The notes under the pieces were generated by a model. That model saw nothing but the letters and a program-made list of their open reading frames with translations, was not told where the DNA came from and ran no database searches. From an uncultured Christensenella sp. (GTDB lineage: Bacteria; Bacillota; Clostridia; Christensenellales; Borkfalkiaceae): DNA of 7,006 nt. The stretch covers positions 1 through 7,006 of the forward strand of contig CAJTQE010000064.1 in the NCBI GenBank assembly GCA_910578655.1, given 5' to 3'. A program made the translations under genes and the position numbers. Below, in pieces: positions 1-6,144 of this stretch (position 1 is the stretch's first letter; each line of letters starts with the position of its first letter).

Positions 1-28
1 AAAAATCAAAAAACGAGGTAAAAAAATT

Positions 29-970
29 ATGAAAAACATTGTAACGATTAAAGCAGAAAACGGCAAAATTTTAGCAACGCCCGAAGAACGCATGGACGGC
101 AGTTTATTCAAGGCTTTTCGCTCTGAGGGCTGGCTTTGGAGCAGGTATGCGGGCGCGTTTATGTTTAACGATAACGAGAACGGCGCGCGCCGGGTGCGCC
201 GCTTATTTAACGGCGGGTTATCCACCTATTACGGACTAACAGCAGACGGCAAGGCGGAAGCCGCTGAGATGGTTTTCGCGTATGCTGACGAACAGACGGA
301 ACAGCATATAAACGCTTTACTTGCCGCCATCGACGAACAGGCAGCCGCCGCAAAAGCTGAACAGGAACAGAAAAAAGAGAAGACTATAGCAAATAAAATG
401 GCGCAGGTTGAAAAAATTCTTGCCGCTACAAAAGATTTGCCGAACGGCTTTAAACCGTCGCTGACTTACGGCTTTATGAACCCCATTACCTCCACCGCTG
501 AATTTTTTGAGCGCGGCGGCGTGCTTATTCAAGAAAGCATCCCCGCGCTTTGTGAAAAGCTGGGCGTAAATATTCCCGAAGGGTTAAGCCTTGACAATAG
601 CGATATTTTAACGCTGAAAATAAAGTTTGATTTCCGCGAGGCTGGCTACAGAACAGAGGCGCGCCGCGATATTGTTTTAATAGCTGAATACGGGCACAGC
701 GATGGCAAATGTTTAACTTGCACGTCGGGCAACTTTGATGCAAAAATAATTCTGAACAGCAACTTAAAACAGCGCACGCTTAGCGCGTACCGTGAATATG
801 CGGAAATATGCGACGACGAAATAAAGCGCGATGCAATTCAACTTTACTTTAACTATTGCAGGGCGAACGGCGCAAAAGCTATAACGGTTAGCATGTTTGA
901 ACGCGCCGCAGGTAACGGATCAATTACGCTTGAACAGCTTAAACAGGTTTGCGGAAAAATTCCCGCTTAA
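29..970 (+). CDS. Hypothetical mobile-element protein, WSRY-containing N-terminus
   Basis: This 313-aa protein is not one I recognise with confidence. It starts at ATG with GAGGT at 15-19, nine bases upstream. The N-terminal ~60 residues contain a GWLWSRYAGAF stretch (about residues 34-44) followed by RRVRRLF. This loosely recalls the 'GFRWS...W' segments found in large DNA-handling proteins of plasmids and ICEs, but the resemblance is from memory and weak. Residues ~88-135 are rich in Glu, Gln, Ala and Lys and look like a helix or coiled coil (repeated DEQ, AEQ, EQKKEK). The C-terminal half is a mixed globular region with four cysteines (CLTCT, YAEICDD, NYCRA) and no clear metal site. There is no signal peptide or membrane segment, so it is probably cytoplasmic. 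Eight of the window's GAACAG hexamers lie in it, six reading Glu-Gln. It is the first complete gene of the block. Confidence 0.85.
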   Translation: MKNIVTIKAENGKILATPEERMDGSLFKAFRSEGWLWSRYAGAFMFNDNENGARRVRRLFNGGLSTYYGLTADGKAEAAEMVFAYADEQTEQHINALLAAIDEQAAAAKAEQEQKKEKTIANKMAQVEKILAATKDLPNGFKPSLTYGFMNPITSTAEFFERGGVLIQESIPALCEKLGVNIPEGLSLDNSDILTLKIKFDFREAGYRTEARRDIVLIAEYGHSDGKCLTCTSGNFDAKIILNSNLKQRTLSAYREYAEICDDEIKRDAIQLYFNYCRANGAKAITVSMFERAAGNGSITLEQLKQVCGKIPA

Positions 971-980
971 ACACTGAACA

Positions 981-1005
981 GCGGCGGGTAGAAATTGCCC
1001 GCCGC
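981..1005 (+). other. GC-rich hairpin between genes 1 and 2
   Basis: GCGGCGGG (981-988) and CCCGCCGC (998-1005) form a perfect 8-bp stem around a 9-base loop. The stem begins at the last base of a GAACAG hexamer (976-981), eleven bases after the first gene's stop. An A-rich stretch follows rather than a T-run, so this is not a standard intrinsic terminator on the + strand, and no T-run serves the other strand either. It lies 22 bases upstream of the GGAGG serving the next gene. It may affect mRNA stability, processing or translation of that gene (inference). Confidence 0.7.
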
Positions 1006-1027
1006 TATATAAAAAATAAAATCCGAC

Positions 1028-1032
1028 GGAGG
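1028..1032 (+). promoter_or_regulatory. Ribosome binding site fixing a TTG start
   Basis: GGAGG ends nine bases before TTG at 1042. The same frame is open back to a TTG at 949, inside the previous gene, but that codon has only a poor upstream site. The protein family-like region also starts well after 1042. This site is therefore the reason for choosing TTG 1042 as the start. Confidence 0.75.
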
Positions 1033-1041
1033 AACAATAAA

Positions 1042-1881
1042 TTGAAAATCACACTTGACGAATTAAGAGAAAATAACGGCGGTTATGCTTGGGGCAAAGA
1101 TGCAATAAACAAAGACGACTTGCAGCTAATCAACGGAATAATCGAGCGCATAGAACAGACGAGAACGGAACAGCCGCAGATGCTGGATAACGTTGTTTAT
1201 ACAAACGAATTTGGCGAATATTACCCTAACGCCATATTTGACGGCGCAACCTATGGCGACGACTCATCCGCCTTATGTGAACGGGGCAGCGCGTATGTTT
1301 TCCTTGATAAAAACAAAATACCGCGCGGCAGCATATCGGGCGGATCTTTTCCGCGAATAGATAAAAATAAATTGCGGTATATCGGAAAAGCAAAAAAATT
1401 ATTTTGGACATTTTCAACTCTGGGCGCAGGCGCGCATCAAGGTTTATATTTTTGGGCTGAAGTGTCTTGCTTTGAATTAAATGAACGCTCTGAACAGTTA
1501 AAACAATATACCGAAAAGGATTATAATTTTATATTTGTTCGTGATTGGGGCAAAGATACCTCCCCTTGCGGTTATAAATACACAATAACGGGCGGTGATA
1601 CAACAGCTTTTAAGACTGAACAGGAATTAAAAGAATATTTAAAACTGTATGAGGCAGCCGAAGAACCGTGCCACCTGAACGAATGCGGAACAAAAAAATA
1701 CTGGATTTTAAAGGGCGAGGATGTTTCCGTATGGACTGAAGAAGAATTCAATAAAATTGAAAATACTATCCCTTCGCGGCTTGAATATTTTAATGGGCGT
1801 ATGGTGCCTATTAAGTATTTAAAACAAGGAACAAAATTATATAGGTACATTTTACGAGCGGACGAAAAGCGATATGTTTAA
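1042..1881 (+). CDS. DUF4121-like hypothetical protein
   Basis: The protein is 279 aa from the TTG at 1042. After a short helical lead (residues ~20-46) comes a segment with YTNEFGEYYPNA (53-64), ALCE (77-80), SGGSFPRI (99-106), a FWTF stretch (~119-122) and GAGAHQGLYFWAEV (~126-139). This order resembles my recollection of DUF4121, a family of unknown function described from Bacteroides-type accessory genomes; I could not test the match. The rest is mixed, with several aromatic residues and scattered cysteines and no catalytic motif I can identify. There is no signal peptide or transmembrane helix. The gene is preceded by a GC-rich hairpin at 981-1005 and followed by a second one at 1899-1923. 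Four GAACAG copies lie within it, all reading Glu-Gln. The gene call is firm; the family name is tentative. Confidence 0.8.
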   Translation: MKITLDELRENNGGYAWGKDAINKDDLQLINGIIERIEQTRTEQPQMLDNVVYTNEFGEYYPNAIFDGATYGDDSSALCERGSAYVFLDKNKIPRGSISGGSFPRIDKNKLRYIGKAKKLFWTFSTLGAGAHQGLYFWAEVSCFELNERSEQLKQYTEKDYNFIFVRDWGKDTSPCGYKYTITGGDTTAFKTEQELKEYLKLYEAAEEPCHLNECGTKKYWILKGEDVSVWTEEEFNKIENTIPSRLEYFNGRMVPIKYLKQGTKLYRYILRADEKRYV

Positions 1882-1898
1882 AACTCTGAACAGCCGCC

Positions 1899-1923
1899 GG
1901 GCGGACGGCTTGACGATCCGCCC
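1899..1923 (+). other. GC-rich hairpin between genes 2 and 3
   Basis: GGGCGGA (1899-1905) pairs with TCCGCCC (1917-1923) around an 11-base loop. A competing stem, AGCCG (1892-1896) with CGGCT (1906-1910), uses overlapping bases, so the two folds exclude each other. A run of A, not T, follows, which argues against an intrinsic terminator. A GAACAG copy at 1888-1893 sits directly upstream, mirroring the layout at 976-1005. The next gene's GAGGTG starts at 1936. Mutually exclusive stems just before a ribosome binding site could tune translation, but this is inference. Confidence 0.6.
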
Positions 1924-1945
1924 AAAAAACTTTAAGAGGTGAAAA

Positions 1946-2434
1946 ATGAAAACGGTTGCAGAACTTAAAAGAATAGCCAACAGCGGAACGGTTGAGGCAA
2001 AAATGGTTTATAACGCGAATTACGGCGGGGACTTGCCCGAACGTTTGAAAAACTGGCGCAAAATTATCCGCGCGAACTCTACAACGATATTTTTTAAAAT
2101 CGACGGCGGCGAAAGTCGCCTTGATATTGACAGCGCAAAGCTCATTGATTTTGACGAAAAAAGTTTAACGGTTTATCAAGTCGGCTTGCGCGAATTGACG
2201 AACGAAGAACAGCAAGCCATGGACGAGTGGAAAAAGATTGAAGAATCTACGCCACCCTATCAAGACACATTCTTTAAACAGAAATTATTTTTTGAACAGC
2301 GCGGAATGGCGTATTTGCGCGGCTGTGATTTTGTCAACGGAAAACGCTACGACCACAACAGCGGAAAAATTTACGATAAGCAAGTACGCGGCGCGGTTGC
2401 TCTCCGTTACGAACTGAGAACAGCCGCTGAATAA
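1946..2434 (+). CDS. Hypothetical protein, 162 aa
   Basis: The start at ATG 1946 is supported by GAGGTG at 1936-1941. I do not recognise a named family. The N-terminal 60 residues include LPERLKNWRKII and a short beta-like stretch (TTIFFKIDGG). A central part, QVGLRELTNEEQQAMDEW, is probably helical. The C-terminal third carries FFEQRGMAYLRGCDFVNGK and then VRGAVALRYEL. It is an acidic-to-neutral soluble protein with no export signal or membrane segment. It follows the GC-rich hairpin region and lies 23 bases upstream of the next gene, so the two are probably co-transcribed. Its last codons contain a GAACAG copy in the Arg-Thr-Ala phase rather than as Glu-Gln. Confidence 0.85.
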   Translation: MKTVAELKRIANSGTVEAKMVYNANYGGDLPERLKNWRKIIRANSTTIFFKIDGGESRLDIDSAKLIDFDEKSLTVYQVGLRELTNEEQQAMDEWKKIEESTPPYQDTFFKQKLFFEQRGMAYLRGCDFVNGKRYDHNSGKIYDKQVRGAVALRYELRTAAE

Positions 2435-2457
2435 AATATAAGCGAGGCTAAACGGTT

Positions 2458-2853
2458 ATGAAAACAACCATAAAATTTGAACACCTGAACAGATTTGATT
2501 TTTTTCCGTGCAATGTGCATATATACCGCAATGGTATTGAAGTTAAAAAGATTTTTCTTGATATGTTGACGGACAGCACGTTAAAAAGTGCTGACGAAAT
2601 AAAGCGCGCTCTCCGCAAGGCAAGCCGCGAAGTTGTCGAAAATAGAAAGCTGGCAGTATTTGACGGAAGTATTTATTACCATTTGCGGTATATAAAAAAT
2701 TATAAAAATATCGCTGACGAATACGAGCATTTAAAAGTATTAAAAGAACAGCTTGAGGCTGAACAGCCATACAGCATAATAAAAAGCACGGCACAGGGCG
2801 AAACGGAATACAAAAAGCAATTCAAAGTGATTTACGCGCCGTCGGTTGCGTAA
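2458..2853 (+). CDS. Hypothetical protein, 131 aa
   Basis: ATG 2458 has a modest GAGG at 2444-2447, ten bases upstream. That is a weak, slightly distant site compared with its neighbours, so translation may be lower. The product is unrecognised. It begins with short beta-like stretches (TTIKFEHL, CNVHIYRNGIEVKKIF), then a basic helix (about residues 43-62: DEIKRALRKASREVVENRK), then a Tyr-rich segment (IYYHLRYIKNYKN) and a charged helix with LKEQLEAEQP. No membrane segment or signal peptide is visible. The layout of strands followed by a basic helix could suit a nucleic-acid or protein-binding role, but nothing specific supports this. Three GAACAG copies lie within the gene, one of them in the Leu-Asn-Arg phase. 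Confidence 0.83.
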   Translation: MKTTIKFEHLNRFDFFPCNVHIYRNGIEVKKIFLDMLTDSTLKSADEIKRALRKASREVVENRKLAVFDGSIYYHLRYIKNYKNIADEYEHLKVLKEQLEAEQPYSIIKSTAQGETEYKKQFKVIYAPSVA

Positions 2854-2894
2854 GCCCCGAACGAAAACATAGAACAGGTTTACGGAGGAATCGT

Positions 2895-3158
2895 ATGCTA
2901 CAAAAACTCATAGAAGAATTTAGAGCTAAAAAAATTGACGAGTACGACACGGGCAAAGATAACTACAACCGCCACCAAATCAAAATTAAAGGAACAAACG
3001 CAGACTTTAAAGACATTTGCGGGCGGTACGGCTTAGCACCTATAACCATGCGTAACAACGGCGCAGTTATCGGGGAATACGCGAAAGGCGACGGCTACAG
3101 CGTTATAAATTACTTTGCTTTATGCGACGATATATGCTTATCTATCGCAAACCCTTGA
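2895..3158 (+). CDS. Small hypothetical protein, probably frameshifted at its 3' end
   Basis: The start at ATG 2895 is well supported by GGAGG at 2884-2888. The in-frame product is 87 aa: a charged N-terminal helix (KLIEEFRAKKIDEYD), then an RHQIKIKG strand, CGRYGLAP and VIGEYAKGDGY. It ends at a TGA at 3156-3158 with an atypical tail (CDDICLSIANP). The +1 frame is open from 3109 to a TGA at 3214-3216 and encodes a more protein-like tail (TLEQIKKLK, then YRLYGEKYFF). Reading through with a single +1 shift would give about 106 aa ending ten bases before the next gene, the spacing typical of this block. In that frame the GAACAG at 3157 would read Glu-Gln, as most copies do. The family is unrecognised. 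Confidence 0.75.
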   Translation: MLQKLIEEFRAKKIDEYDTGKDNYNRHQIKIKGTNADFKDICGRYGLAPITMRNNGAVIGEYAKGDGYSVINYFALCDDICLSIANP

Positions 3159-3216
3159 ACAGATTAAAAAACTAAAGATGCCCTATCGACTTTACGGGGA
3201 AAAATACTTTTTCTGA
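3109..3216 (+). other. Putative +1-frame continuation of the preceding gene
   Basis: This frame has no start of its own behind a good ribosome binding site, apart from ATG 3178, which would give only 12 residues. It follows a stop at 3106-3108 and runs to the TGA at 3214-3216. The translation contains LSQTLEQIKKLKMPYRLYG and ends EKYFF, which looks like a genuine C-terminus. T-runs at 3114-3116 and 3119-3121 are places where one extra T would explain the shift. It could be a true pseudogene mutation, a read error, or programmed frameshifting; no classic slippery signal is evident. Confidence 0.5.
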
Positions 3217-3225
3217 GGTGAAACT

Positions 3226-3945
3226 ATGAACAGACCTATTTTGACCTATAACGGCAATCCCGACCACAACACGGCGTTTTTAAGCGCAGAAACGCAGAAC
3301 GCAATTTACGATGCTTGCGAGCATTTGGAACGGCACGGCGTTGAATTCTTTTACGCAATAAAGAACGGTAAATACAGCAACGGCGATTTTATTTATATCT
3401 ATAACGGCAAAAAGAAAACCTTGAGCTGGCAGCCGTCGGCACAGTCTGAAAAATCATTTTTGAACGAAGTAAGAAGCGCGCTGTTTTGTATGGTTGCGGA
3501 AATCGACGACGAAAAGGCGAATTTGAATAAGTACGTTGTTACCGTTACCGAAACGTACAAAAAATCGGTTGTTGTGTATGCGGAATCGCCCGAACAGGCA
3601 GAAATGTATATAACACGAAAATACAGCCACGGCGGTTTAAAGTTTGATAGCGCAGACGATTTTGAAGAATACAATGTTTTTGATAATACGGGCGCGTTTG
3701 CTGGCGACGATATGAAGCCCGTGGTTGACGGATTGCCTACCTACACCGCCGCGCCGCACTTATACGAGGTGCACGAAATCGAAGATGAGTTTACGGGTAC
3801 CCCCGCCACCGTCAATACCTACGAGGACTACGCCGAAGCCGTCAAGCTCTATAACGATATAGACAAGGAAGGCAAACCCGCAAGGCTTTTAAAGGTTGAC
3901 TACGACGGCGATCCCATCGACGAAGTTAAAAGCAATTACGATTGA
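3226..3945 (+). CDS. DpnD/PcfM-like domain protein
   Basis: This is a 239-aa protein. GAGGTG at 3215-3220 precedes ATG 3226. Residues ~101-152 (NKYVVTVTETYKKSVVVYAE, then SPEQAEMYITRKY and SADDFEEYNVF) match the pattern I know for the DpnD/PcfM-like family: a strand 'Y.V.V.ET....V.V.A.S.EEA', a helix, then 'D..DF....'. That family is named from DpnD of a streptococcal restriction operon and PcfM of the enterococcal conjugative plasmid pCF10; its molecular role is unknown. The N-terminal ~95 residues (FFYAIKNGKY, FIYIYNGKKK) and the C-terminal ~60 residues (LYEVHEIEDEFTG, LLKVDYDGD) are separate, unrecognised parts. The last third uses more C- and G-ending codons. No membrane or export signal is present. 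This is the best marker that the block belongs to a mobile element. Confidence 0.85.
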   Translation: MNRPILTYNGNPDHNTAFLSAETQNAIYDACEHLERHGVEFFYAIKNGKYSNGDFIYIYNGKKKTLSWQPSAQSEKSFLNEVRSALFCMVAEIDDEKANLNKYVVTVTETYKKSVVVYAESPEQAEMYITRKYSHGGLKFDSADDFEEYNVFDNTGAFAGDDMKPVVDGLPTYTAAPHLYEVHEIEDEFTGTPATVNTYEDYAEAVKLYNDIDKEGKPARLLKVDYDGDPIDEVKSNYD

Positions 3946-3980
3946 TTTAAAAGTAACGAATCACAACAGGAGAACAAGTT

Positions 3981-4541
3981 ATGATTGACACAAAAGAACT
4001 TTTGGCAGCTTTAAAAGCTGAACAGATTATTAACAAATATATGTATAAAGGCACTTGGCTGTCCGGGTCATCTACTACGGTTTACCCTATTACTTTTTGG
4101 AAAAACGAGGTTGAAATACAACTTAACACCAAAAAGAATTTGTTTGAAAAATTTATTGACCGTTTTGTTGAACAGCACGGCGATTTAGTAATATCTGGCA
4201 GCTTTTGTAAAATGGACGACAGTTGCCCCGCGACCTTGACATTTTACTATAACATACCCGAAAATCAAGGTTACATTAAAGGGCGCGCCATAAATAAAGC
4301 TACAAGGTTGTTTTGGAATAAGAACAAGCGCGAACTTATAGAACAGGCAACGAGCTTAAAGAACTTCATGCGACTTGCTGAACAGGCATACAATACGGCG
4401 TTGGACGGGCTTACAACATTTAAAGAAGAAACCGCCTACACCGCCGTTGATTACTGGAAAAAGAAAAACAGTTTAAGCGACGACGATTACTCATTTTTAT
4501 TAAATGAGTACGAATTAGAGAAACGCATTATTGATTTATAG
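3981..4541 (+). CDS. Hypothetical protein, 186 aa
   Basis: ATG 3981 has AGGAG at 3968-3972, eight bases upstream. The product is unrecognised. The first half looks beta-rich with YPITFWKNEVEIQL (35-48), a helix LFEKFIDRFVEQHGDL, and a strand region around GSFCKMDDSCPATLTFYYN. The second half is mainly helical and charged (NKNKRELIEQATSLKNFM, ending NEYELEKRIIDL). The stop TAG overlaps the AGGAGG that serves the next gene, so the pair is probably translationally coupled. A YPIT motif is shared with the product of 5331-5915, which may be chance or distant kinship. Four GAACAG copies are present, all reading Glu-Gln, a high density for its length. It has no signal peptide or transmembrane helix. 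Confidence 0.85.
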   Translation: MIDTKELLAALKAEQIINKYMYKGTWLSGSSTTVYPITFWKNEVEIQLNTKKNLFEKFIDRFVEQHGDLVISGSFCKMDDSCPATLTFYYNIPENQGYIKGRAINKATRLFWNKNKRELIEQATSLKNFMRLAEQAYNTALDGLTTFKEETAYTAVDYWKKKNSLSDDDYSFLLNEYELEKRIIDL

Positions 4542-4549
4542 GAGGCAAT

Positions 4550-5308
4550 ATGATTTTAAAATTTTCAACCGTCGGGCTACATGGTGAAAGTCATTATCTG
4601 ACTATATGCACAACCAACGAAACATACAAGACGGAAACCGAAGATTATAACCCGCGCGGAGATAATACTGCGCGCCCCGGCTTTATTCATCTTGATAACG
4701 CCGACTACAGCAAAGTATTACAAGAACTTGATTTTAATTGCTACAGTTATGTAAACGAAATCAACCCCGCCGCGCCCGCCGCGCAGAACAGAATTACACC
4801 ATTAAACGGAGAACAGCCTATGAACAATAATATCACAGGCTTTGACAGTCAAGGCTTTTTAAACTATCTAAAACAAAACTTTTCGGGATTTGAAAATAAT
4901 TATTTATGCTCACTCGTCGAAAATATTCTCGAAAGCTCGGCTAACTATATGAGCGGAACAGACGAATTGCTTGAGTATTTTAAAGCTATATTCCCCGAAA
5001 TTGAATTTGGCGAAATCGCAATTTTTGTTGACGACGATTATTTGACGGACGAAGGAAAAAAGCAAAAACACATATACAGGGCGGCTTACGAGGCGGACGA
5101 ACTCTGGGAAAGACAGCGCGATATTGAAAGCGGGCGTGATTCTGAATATCAGAATATGACAGAATTCTTTAATAGCGAATTCCCTCGCGCTTGCGGTAAA
5201 CGTTACACCTCCACCCAAATTCACCAGCTTTTGTGCTGGGTTGCAGAACTCGGACAACACACCACGCGCAACAACGTGCAGGCATTACAGGAAATTATAA
5301 ATAATTAA
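4550..5308 (+). CDS. Two-part hypothetical protein with possible internal start
   Basis: AGGAGG at 4540-4545 precedes ATG 4550, giving 252 aa. Residues 1-~70 form one unit (LKFSTVGLHGESHYLTICTT, DNADYSKVLQELDFNCYSYV). Residues ~72-89 are a Pro/Ala/Asn-rich linker (INPAAPAAQNRITPLNGEQP). From residue 91 a second unit begins MNNNITGFDSQGFLNYLKQN and continues with FPEIEFGEIAIFVDDDYLTD, a charged helix, and a C-terminal helical part containing STQIHQLLCWVAEL. The second unit has its own in-frame ATG at 4820 behind GGAGA (4808-4812). It may therefore be a fusion of two formerly separate small genes, or one gene with two products. I do not recognise either unit. It is soluble and acidic, with no export signal. 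Confidence 0.85.
   Translation: MILKFSTVGLHGESHYLTICTTNETYKTETEDYNPRGDNTARPGFIHLDNADYSKVLQELDFNCYSYVNEINPAAPAAQNRITPLNGEQPMNNNITGFDSQGFLNYLKQNFSGFENNYLCSLVENILESSANYMSGTDELLEYFKAIFPEIEFGEIAIFVDDDYLTDEGKKQKHIYRAAYEADELWERQRDIESGRDSEYQNMTEFFNSEFPRACGKRYTSTQIHQLLCWVAELGQHTTRNNVQALQEIINN
4808..4822 (+). promoter_or_regulatory. Possible internal ribosome binding site and start codon
   Basis: GGAGA at 4808-4812 stands seven bases before an in-frame ATG at 4820, exactly where the Pro/Ala-rich linker of the 252-aa protein ends. Starting here would yield a 162-aa protein. The site overlaps a GAACAG copy (4811-4816), so the match to a Shine-Dalgarno may be a by-product of that motif. Confidence 0.4.
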
Positions 5309-5330
5309 AATTCTAAAAGGGGTTAAGTAA

Positions 5331-5915
5331 ATGAGTTACACCAAAATCAAAAATATTTCAATTAAAAAAGACAAAGTTACATTCACGGCAGCAGAAAGCA
5401 ATATTTATCCTATCACTTACCGCACAAATGAAAGCAAATGGGGAACCGAACTGGTAAAAGCAGGCAACCTTGAAGAACTCATCGGCGAAATCATTTACGA
5501 CTTTTCGTGCGGCAATTTTCACAGTACAAACGACCATGCGAACCGTAAATTCTTATACGCCTTGACTTTAAACAAAGACAAGACGCAGCCGCTGTTTGAT
5601 ATTATCTGGAACGGCTTTGACTACGAAACAATGACGGAACGTTACACCAAAGAACAGCGCGAAGAAGCAAGAATTAAACTCATTAAACAGTACTACCAAA
5701 ATTACCTTATCGCAGAACAGGTTGAAAAGGAACACGCTGGGAAAGAATTTCAAATTGAAATTGACGGCGGCTACTTTGTTAAAAAGACAAAGAATGGTTT
5801 TAGGTACAGCTATTTTAAACAATACGGCGCAAAGTTCGATTATTTAAGCGCAAGCATATTAACCGAAAGCTATCTTCGCGGTGAATACAATCCGCAGGTC
5901 AAGGAGGTGGCTTAA
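5331..5915 (+). CDS. Hypothetical protein, 194 aa
   Basis: ATG 5331 follows AAAAGGGG at 5315-5322. The product is unrecognised. The N-terminus alternates strand-like segments (YTKIKNISIKKDKVTFTAA, then IYPITYRTNESKWGTE), followed by an acidic helix (NLEELIGEIIYDF). The middle includes FDIIWNGFDYETM. A long charged helix runs through KEQREEARIKLIKQYYQNY, and the C-terminus carries short aromatic strands (GGYFVKKTKNGFRYSYF). It has no membrane segment. The stop codon TAA shares its last A with the ATG of the next gene (TAATG), and a near-consensus ribosome binding site lies within its last codons, so the two are very likely translationally coupled. Two GAACAG copies occur, both Glu-Gln; the ~690 bases before the first of them (4961-5652) are the longest gap in the motif series. 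Confidence 0.86.
   Translation: MSYTKIKNISIKKDKVTFTAAESNIYPITYRTNESKWGTELVKAGNLEELIGEIIYDFSCGNFHSTNDHANRKFLYALTLNKDKTQPLFDIIWNGFDYETMTERYTKEQREEARIKLIKQYYQNYLIAEQVEKEHAGKEFQIEIDGGYFVKKTKNGFRYSYFKQYGAKFDYLSASILTESYLRGEYNPQVKEVA
5901..5909 (+). promoter_or_regulatory. Near-perfect ribosome binding site in a coupled gene overlap
   Basis: AAGGAGGTG matches the full anti-Shine-Dalgarno consensus of low-GC Gram-positive bacteria and lies five bases before the TAATG overlap at 5913-5917. It sits inside the last codons of the upstream gene. It is the strongest translation signal in the window. Confidence 0.85.
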
Positions 5916-6133
5916 TGGACGGACAGAACAGAAAAACGCCTTGCCTATTCCACTTTGCGACAAGCAAAAAAAGGACTGAACAGCCCGAACACTTAAAGGT
6001 CGATATAGCAAATAAAGAACTTGCCTATGGGCAAGACTTTACGGACTGCGGCGAACCTATCATTGTTGGGCGCAAAGCGTTAAAACAAATAGCCGACGGT
6101 TATAAATGGTTTGGCTATAAAGAAATATCATAA
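5915..6133 (+). CDS. Small hypothetical protein, 72 aa
   Basis: It begins at the ATG that overlaps the previous stop codon by one base. The N-terminal ~22 residues are basic and polar (MDGQNRKTP, TSKKRTEQ). The C-terminal half contains CGEPIIVGRKALKQIADGY and ends WFGYKEIS, a compact strand-helix arrangement. I do not recognise the family, and two cysteines (positions 10 and 45) do not form an obvious motif. The strong coupling to the upstream gene suggests the two products act together or are needed at related levels (inference). GAACAG occurs in two different codon phases here: Gln-Asn-Arg at 5926 and Glu-Gln at 5978. Confidence 0.8.
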   Translation: MDGQNRKTPCLFHFATSKKRTEQPEHLKVDIANKELAYGQDFTDCGEPIIVGRKALKQIADGYKWFGYKEIS

Positions 6134-6144
6134 AGGTTGCAGGT

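Noticed and set aside
981..1016. Intrinsic terminator at the first hairpin
   Set aside because: The stem is followed by A-rich sequence on the + strand and has no T-run for the minus strand.
1909..1940. TTGACG as a possible -35 promoter element
   Set aside because: The bases about 17 downstream (TTTAAG/TAAGAG) are a poor -10 match, and the TTGACG falls in the hairpin loop.
3178..3216. Independent 12-residue ORF starting at ATG 3178
   Set aside because: The upstream sequence is a weak ribosome binding site, and the frame is better explained as the displaced C-terminus of the preceding gene.
3721..3900. Raised GC at third codon positions in the 3' part of the DpnD/PcfM-like gene, as a sign of recombination
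   Set aside because: By hand count 40 of 60 codons end in G or C against 33 of 60 in the first 60 codons; the difference is too small to support a transfer claim.
4910..5260. 116-codon open frame on the minus strand
   Set aside because: It is antisense to a well-supported gene, has no ribosome binding site and has shadow-like composition.
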